DNA of 64,000 bases from Lepraria neglecta (Eukaryota; Ascomycota; Lecanoromycetes; Lecanorales; Stereocaulaceae). The DNA lies in contig CM065647.1 of the NCBI GenBank assembly GCA_033220425.1, forward strand, positions 4,154,001 to 4,218,000, written 5' to 3'. The stretch's first letter is position 1. Each line of letters starts with the position of its first letter. Both the position numbers and the translations under genes were made by a program. A model generated the notes under the pieces. The model did not search any database. It was given only the letters and a program-made list of their open reading frames with translations, and had not been told where the DNA came from. Positions 57,901 through 64,000 of this stretch are shown here, piece after piece.

Positions 57901-58797
57901 TCATGAAAAGGAAAAAGGAACTGTTTTTAGAAATTTGAAGAGGAGCAAAGCTGTTTGAAATGTCTTACTGCAGGGTTTTGTCAGTAGCAAAACGCTCAAA
58001 GAACCAAGGACATAAAGTTACATTTCCTACAAAGGGTTCTTTGAAGGGTGAAAGACCACAGAGGGTGTGATTCCCTGAGGACAAAGACCATGGAAAGCAT
58101 ATTGAATGCTCCAAATGTGATAGAAGCCGGATGGCCACCAGAGCACTGTCGAAAGTTTGAAGGCTCCTAGTATGAACGGACAGTTATCGATATGCAAGGT
58201 GTGAAGTCAGCTCGTAAGAATCCTTGAATGCCTTCACCAAAGGCATGGCTTGAGCATGCAGTAGACGTGAATTTGATTAGCATCATGATTTTCAACGTCT
58301 TCATTCAGTAACAGGCAAGGGTAATAAATGTAACAAATGCATAGTTGAATTGGTGTAAATACGAAGGATTCTAACAGGATTCTAGAGCCTCAGCTGAGGC
58401 TTCGAGCGAATCTTCGAGCTAGCCAGATTCGTCGCCAAGACACGTCTCGTGGTCCTAATAGGCCAACGACTTTCAAGTTTGCGCACAGTACCTCTTCAAA
58501 AATCCTATGCACTGAGCCAAATGGAAGGCCTAATTGTATTTACTTGTTGTCACGAGGTTTGTGAAGCCGACGCGACCGCCCTGGGATTTGTCTCCACCGG
58601 ATTGGCTGACCTGCACGACAGCTTTAGGATCGTATGCGAGGGGGCCCAATAACAAGAGCCTTCAAATGCATCCCGAAAGCTCGTTAGCCCAACCATTTGA
58701 TAGGGCAAGCACCTGCATTCTGCAGCGTGGCAATAGGCCGCGGCACAACGCTACTACATATGTTTGCTCCACCCTAAGGTAGCTTGGGTACATCGAA
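54987..58797. other. Gene-empty stretch of 3.8 kb
   Basis: No gene can be supported. Open frames (for example 157 codons at 55542-56015) have no family features. Landmarks are a pol III B-box-like GGTTCGAAACC at 55569 beside a 9-bp hairpin (CAGATCTTG / CAAGGTCTG, 55541-55564), a G10 run at 57670-57680, and a 16-bp perfect palindrome AGCCTCAGCTGAGGCT at 58386-58401. The 56160-56650 part is AT-rich. An unannotated non-coding RNA is possible but not visible. Confidence 0.5.
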
Positions 58798-61214
58798 ATG
58801 GCCGCCACTCGTTTCCATCCCTCGTCACCAACCCCCCGGCGTCCTCTCACCCGCCATTCTCGTTCATATCCACTTCACTACCGGGACGACAGCGACTCTG
58901 AGACAAGCGTGTCGGATTCTAGTGATCAGGGGGAAGAGGCAGATGTACATGAGCCACAAAGGGTTCGTGCTGAAATCTTCACAAACTCCGCGGCGACGCG
59001 TCCGGGGGAAACCAATAGAAAGAGAATGGCGTCGCATACAACCCGGAGGCCTTCGGATACGAGAAAATATTCCACAAAAGAGTCCAGGGTTACGGTTCGC
59101 GAAGTCCCAAGAAGACATAGCTCACAGCGACGCCACAGGCCTGATAGGGACGAGTATGATGAGGCCGACGTTCATGTCGTTAAGAGACACAGGAGTAGCA
59201 AAGAGAGTACGGAGAAGGTCCGGCCAGCGATTATGAGGAGGTCGACTACCACTGGCGTCGCGAGCAGGCTGAGGGAAGAGCGGTCGTATAGAGATAGAGA
59301 ATCCTCAAGGAGGCCTTCAGATGGAAGGACGTCCTCACGAAAGCAATCGGAGAGAAGACCTTATCAAAACGAACGGATATTTTCTCCAGTACGACGTAAA
59401 ATCCGCTCTACGGTAGACAATGTCACCGAAACTGTGAAGGATAGGAGACGCAACCCCCCAGTCAAGAGGCAGGCACACCTTCCATATCATCACCGAAAAG
59501 TTCCAAGAATACTAATGTTCGCTACTGCTATAGAAGTGCTTCCATACGCGAGAATAGCTCGATATCTCTCCTTCGACCACTTCTATCGCGAAGTAAATCA
59601 TCGACTCAAAAACCAAGACGTTCATCCTACACTCCGCCACTCACACCACGAAGAGAAGAGAAGATGTCGCAAAGGCCTCCCCCTCCCATAAGAGGCTTTA
59701 CAAAAGAACGATCAAACGATCGACCCTCTAGCATATTCGGCTCTCTCCTCCGCTCTCCCCTCGGATCTCCCAAACCTCCCAAATCCCCCAAGAGGGCGGA
59801 ATCAATCAGAAGGCCAGAAGCAGTCAAGAAGCCGGAGCCAATAAGAAGGCCCGAGCCTGAAAGACAGTATGACCTGATCTGCCCTGATCGCCCCCTTGCT
59901 ACTGCTGATACAGCTACTCCCAGAGTCGAGTGCTTAACCTGTATGTCCGATATATCCATATCCAGATCCGTCAAGCTCAAGTGCGGCCATCGCATGTGCA
60001 ATTCCTGCCTCCGTCGCATTTTTAACCTCTCCGTCACCGATCCCCAACACATGCCTCCTAAGTGCTGCACAGCAGACGCCATCCCTCTCGAAAATGTCGA
60101 TAAACTCTTCGACCTCAAATTCAAGAAGCTGTGGAATCGGAAATATCAGGAATACATGACCAAGAACCGCATCTATTGTCCCGCTCGCAGATGCGGTGAA
60201 TGGATCAAACCTTCACACATCTATACCGACATAAGCGGTGGTGCTAATCATGGCAGAAAATACGGCAAATGCGGGCGGTGCCAGACAAAAGTCTGCTGCC
60301 TCTGCAACAACAAGTGGCATAGCTCGAAGGAATGCCCCAAAGACCTAGCAACTCAAGAATTCATCAAAGTCGCCAAGAAAGAAGGCTGGCAACGCTGCTA
60401 CAACTGCAAAGCCACTGTCGAACTAATACATGGCTGCAACCATATGACCTGTCGCTGTCGAGCCGAATTCTGCATGATATGTGGCTCGCAGTGGAAAACC
60501 TGCGAGTGCCCCTGGTTCAACTACGAAGCCGTCGAAGCAGATCGCCTCGACCACATGAATGTCCCTCAAGTACCCGGGCAGTTTCCCGCAGCCAACCCAA
60601 ACCCAGCGCGCGGCTACCAAGAAGAAATTGATCGTCGACGAGAACAAGAGCGAAGAGATGAGGAGCTAGCAAGGCGACTACAAGGTCTTGGCCTTGGGGA
60701 CCGTGAAAACTTCTACAACGCTGAAGAGGGTTTTGGTAATGCGGGAGGCCATTTCATGAATCAAGACTTTGTCAATAGAGCGCAGCATATCCTCTCCGGT
60801 AACAACAACGCCGCTCAAGCCGAAGCAGCAGAAAATCTACTCAATGAAGCGCATACTTTCTACCACCAGCAACGCCCTCCTGCACCACGACCACCACTGA
60901 ATCATAACCGGCCACAGCAACCACAGATATTACGGGCCCATACCACAGCCTCCCGCAATTACAATAATCGACCCACTACGCGTGCCAGCGAACGAGTCGT
61001 ACCTAGACGAGTGAATACAGACTATGCGACTGAGGCTGAGAGACACAGGCCAGTCAGAGACCCGATCATCAGGGAAGCAGCACCCCCAAGTACGAGCCAA
61101 TTAGCCGGCATCACGAGGGGCAGGACCGCCGAGGGGCGTGTCGACGAATGGAGGCGGCATGTTGAAGGCGATGGTGGTGGAGAAAACGAGAACTTGGTCC
61201 CTGAAGGGTGGTAA
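58798..61214 (+). CDS. RBR-type E3 ubiquitin ligase (RING-IBR-RING2), one frame break
   Basis: The N-terminal 220 residues (from ATG at 58798) are disordered and Arg/Ser/Glu-rich. The frame changes by one base at or near a C6 run (59454-59459) and continues as SSPKSSKNTNVRYCYRSASI into QRPPPPIRGFTKERS. RING1 follows at about 59932-60070: VECLTCMSDI, LKCGHRMCNSCLRRIF and PPKCC. The IBR follows with CPARRCGEWIKP, YGKCGRCQTKVCCLCNNKWH and ECP, and RING2 at about 60395-60510 with RCYNCKATVELIHGCNHMTC and CMICG, where the Cys of HMTC is in the thioester-forming position. A Glu/Arg coiled coil and a disordered tail end the protein at EGW. It would transfer ubiquitin by the RING/HECT-hybrid mechanism. 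The substrate is unknown. The frame break could be an indel error; the rest is intact. Confidence 0.85.
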
Positions 61215-61808
61215 TTGTACAGGAAGAAGATGGTTAATCATACATGGAGAAGAGGAAGGACATCATTCAGTTCTTTTTTATACCCCGGATTTGAGGATAG
61301 GAGGTTTGTTTGTGGATGGATATAAAGGCTCTCTTTGTGGAGGATGTCAGGATATAGATGTGGAGAGTAAGAGGGAAGATTCGTTGTAAATGTTACCAGC
61401 ATTAGTATGCGGATATGTGCAAGTCACGATCTGCATGCCAATAGGATAATGGGTGTATAGCGTTATGATAACTCTGCCTATTGTAGGCTTTAATTGAACG
61501 AAGAATACTGCCAAATTACGCACAACAAATGACAAAAGGGACTTCGATCAGACGAGTAACAAAGGACATGTACTATGACAGATATCTCGAAGGAATGAAT
61601 ACATCAAATTTGAAGAGACTCATCTAACAATCTATGTATGCAACCAAAACCAACTAGCGTACAATCATTACTAAAAATGAAGTCGATGCAGTGAGTCTAC
61701 ACCATGTACGCCTGCAAAACACTCCCTGCGCCTTTTATTTAGATGATTCCTGAAAACTTCCCAGCCATACCACTCCACCAAGGAGAATTTTCTGCCCGAA
61801 TCACGTCC
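61215..61808. other. Convergent intergenic region
   Basis: 3' flanks of the RBR ligase gene (+) and FAS2 (-). No gene recognised. Confidence 0.5.
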
Positions 61809-64000
61809 TCAAAACTTAGAAACAGCAATAGCGATAGCCTGGCTATCACTATGGCTAATGCTGACGTTCACGCTTTTCACACCGGCTTTATCCGCGGCAG
61901 CTTTGGCATGACCGTGTAGCTGTTGAACATGTTAGCTTTATGTTTTCGTATTGAAGGACCAATCAGACTCACCGTGACGATAGGAGCGCCCTTCTCATCC
62001 GACCCAATTTCGATGTCCTTCAGTGCAGCACCTCCTCCTCTGCTCTGCACACCCAAACTCTTAAACACTGCCTCCTTCGCTGACCATCTGCCGGCAAAGC
62101 TCGCTTGAGCACTGGCTGCTTTCCGGCAGTATGCTTGCTCAGATGCTGTGAAGTTCCGTTCAACGAAAGTCTCGTTTTCGATGTTGATGGCCTTGACATC
62201 CTCAACGTCGACGCCGATCTTGGAGTCCTCCGTTGTGGTGGCCTTGGCTAGGGACTCGACCATCTCTCTTGTTTGCTTAGTCTTGTGGTCCTTTGCATGT
62301 TTGTGGGGAGCAGCGGCGGGGTATGTGAGCTCAAGAGATTTCTTGTCCATAGTGACACGAGAGGTAGGATCAAGGAAGACTTGGCTCTGTTGTTCATCCG
62401 AGTAGGGGGAGTGTGTCTTGGCCACGAACAGGGTATTCGTGATCATGCCGTTGTGGAAGTAACGGTACGCACGCTTTTGTCTTGCCTGTACTTTCTGCTT
62501 GTAGGTTTGGAACTGTGCTTGGTCGAGAGTGGCAAAGAGGTATTTAGGGTGAATGCCGATGGCCTGGGCACCTTTCTGGCCGAAACCGAAGGATGTAACT
62601 GAGAAGGCTTTGACGCCGTCGGTTTGGATAGACCGGCTGGGATAGACGATGTAGTCGAATTTCTCCATCACCTTGTCAATGTTGTCTGCGTTGCGGTTGC
62701 CAGGTACGAGACCGCTGTTCAGGACTTGCAAGCAGCCGTTGAACATCCATGCACCTGCAGCACCCTTTGGATGACCGGTCAGATATTTCTGGAAGATACC
62801 CAGAAGAGCATTGCCCTTCTTCCGGCCAAGATGCTTCATTTGCTGGCAGATGACATCAGACTCATTCTTGTCATTAGCAACTGTTGATGTTCCGTGGAAG
62901 GATGCAACACCGAGGTCATCTATCGTCAGACCCCATGTGGCGAGTGCTCCTCTTAGTGGTGCTATGCGTGAGTCTTGCTTCCAGAAGTTGTTGCCCAAGC
63001 TGAACATGGCTTCCTTTTCTTGCCTGGTGGCCTCTCTCTTGATATGTTCGGCACGATCTTGCGCGTATTCAGTCTCATTGAATTCTTCGCCCTGCGATTT
63101 CATCGCTGCGACTTCTTGCTGCATATACATCAGCTCAGACTCATGCCATTGCTTAATCTGTGCTTTTCTCATATCGAGTTGTCGCTTGCGGTATTTGATG
63201 TCCAAGAGAGGTGACGGGAACTTGGATGGAGTCTCTCGAGCGGTAGTGAGGACACCCTGGCCAGGAGCTGGCACAGATCGACCAATCTTGTCAGTTGCAG
63301 TCGCGGTGAGACCTAGTATACCGTAGATAGGAACACCCATATCCAAAGCAAGCTGAGCACTCATGATTATTTGCATACCGCATCCTTGAGATTCCATGAA
63401 TCCGTTCCTGGTCGTCGTGGTTGGGCGAGACATTTCCTTTGGCGTTCTGCCGTGGGCAAACTCGTCTTCAGCGTTGCTGGTAGCCTTCATGTTAGCAAAT
63501 TCGTAGGAGCCTTCCTCTTGGAAGTCGTCGAAACCGCCGACGAAGCAGACCCTGGCCTTGCCTTCCAAGATTGTCTCGTACCCAATGTCGACTGACTCGA
63601 CTGCGGTAGCACAAGCACCAACTGGTGTCTTGATAGGACCAGTAGATGAGATCAACAACATGTTGACCCATGCGCTCATAGTGTTAATGAACGACTCTTG
63701 CAGAATGTCTTTCTGCAACGGCTTGTCCAAGAAGCGGTCCCTGTACATTCCTCGTAAAGCGGTGGTACCACCAATACCTGAGCCTATACAGTTGCCGACT
63801 TCGGAAATGTGAACATATTGGTAGAACTCATATGGGTCGGTGATACCAGATGCGAGAAGAGATTCGACGGTGCAAACAAGAACATACAGTGTGACAGGAT
63901 CGACTTGAGAGATGATATCGTCAGGAATACCATATTGCTTAGCGTTCCAGCCGGTTGGGATCTGACCAGCGACCAGGCGGTCGAACTTGAGGGCCTTGGG
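61809..64000 (-). CDS. fas2: Fatty acid synthase subunit alpha, C-terminal half (partial)
   Basis: Cytosolic fungal type I FAS alpha chain; this part carries the ketoacyl synthase and phosphopantetheine transferase. The coding frame enters from beyond the right edge. The KS domain shows [20 protein letters not shown], the nucleophile motif [10 protein letters not shown] (about 63610), [24 protein letters not shown], the first catalytic His in FHGTST (about 62890) and a later [12 protein letters not shown] with GHP. After a linker with a [10 protein letters not shown] stretch comes the 4'-phosphopantetheinyl transferase domain: GVDVEDV (about 62205) and [14 protein letters not shown] (about 62080). 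An intron at 61972-61920 (GTGAGT/CAG, 53 nt, in phase) joins PIVT to [20 protein letters not shown] and the end [16 protein letters not shown]. No oddities; fully consistent with an active subunit. Confidence 0.96.

Overview
The window is nuclear DNA of a filamentous ascomycete (Pezizomycotina). Genes are split by short introns of about 46-58 nt with CTNAC-type branch sites. The core genes are typically fungal: PFK1-type phosphofructokinase, Med17, Nte1, Isn1, Arp9 and the fatty acid synthase alpha subunit. Gene families such as fungal BTB proteins, SRA-YDG, RBR and Ser/Thr-rich secreted proteins also fit. A leotiomycete is my guess from the flavour of the proteins; nothing in the sequence proves it.

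Layout. 0-4.2 kb is a transposon graveyard: the 3' part of a Ty3/gypsy pol with chromodomain, then minus-strand pieces including a cysteine-rich transposon-associated ORF. 4.3-7.5 kb holds a three-exon gene that combines an N-terminal Helo/SesA-like domain, ankyrin repeats and two C-terminal membrane segments. 7.5-10.3 kb is repeat-rich and nearly empty. 10.3-15.1 kb is a divergent housekeeping pair, med17 (-) and pfkA (+). 15.8-20.4 kb is a very large mucin-like secreted protein gene. 21.1-34.3 kb is a solid block: a Ser/Pro-rich protein with a duplicated basic motif, guanine deaminase, NTE1, an uncharacterised membrane protein and the IMP nucleotidase ISN1. 34.5-41.1 kb is a decaying island with a 560-bp foldback MITE, two BTB/POZ genes with broken frames and a broken secreted metallopeptidase gene. 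41.8-50 kb returns to genes: arp9, a broken AP-endonuclease-like gene, two uncharacterised proteins and a small OB-like conserved protein. 50.9-55 kb has an F-box-like gene, a DEDDh (Gfd2/YDR514C-like) pseudogene and an SRA-YDG gene with a frame break. 55-58.8 kb looks gene-empty. 58.8-61.2 kb is an RBR E3 ligase gene with one frame break. The right edge is the 3' half of FAS2.

The conserved genes cover glycolysis (pfkA), lipid synthesis and turnover (fas2, nte1), purine salvage and catabolism (guanine deaminase, isn1), transcription (med17) and chromatin (arp9). They do not form an operon-like unit or an obvious biosynthetic cluster. The lineage-specific families (BTB, F-box, DEDDh, SRA-YDG, metallopeptidase) are the ones that are broken. 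Two introns, in pfkA and arp9, can only be spliced in frame with GC donors. Several broken genes differ from an open frame by one base, some at homopolymers, so sequencing error must be separated from real decay.
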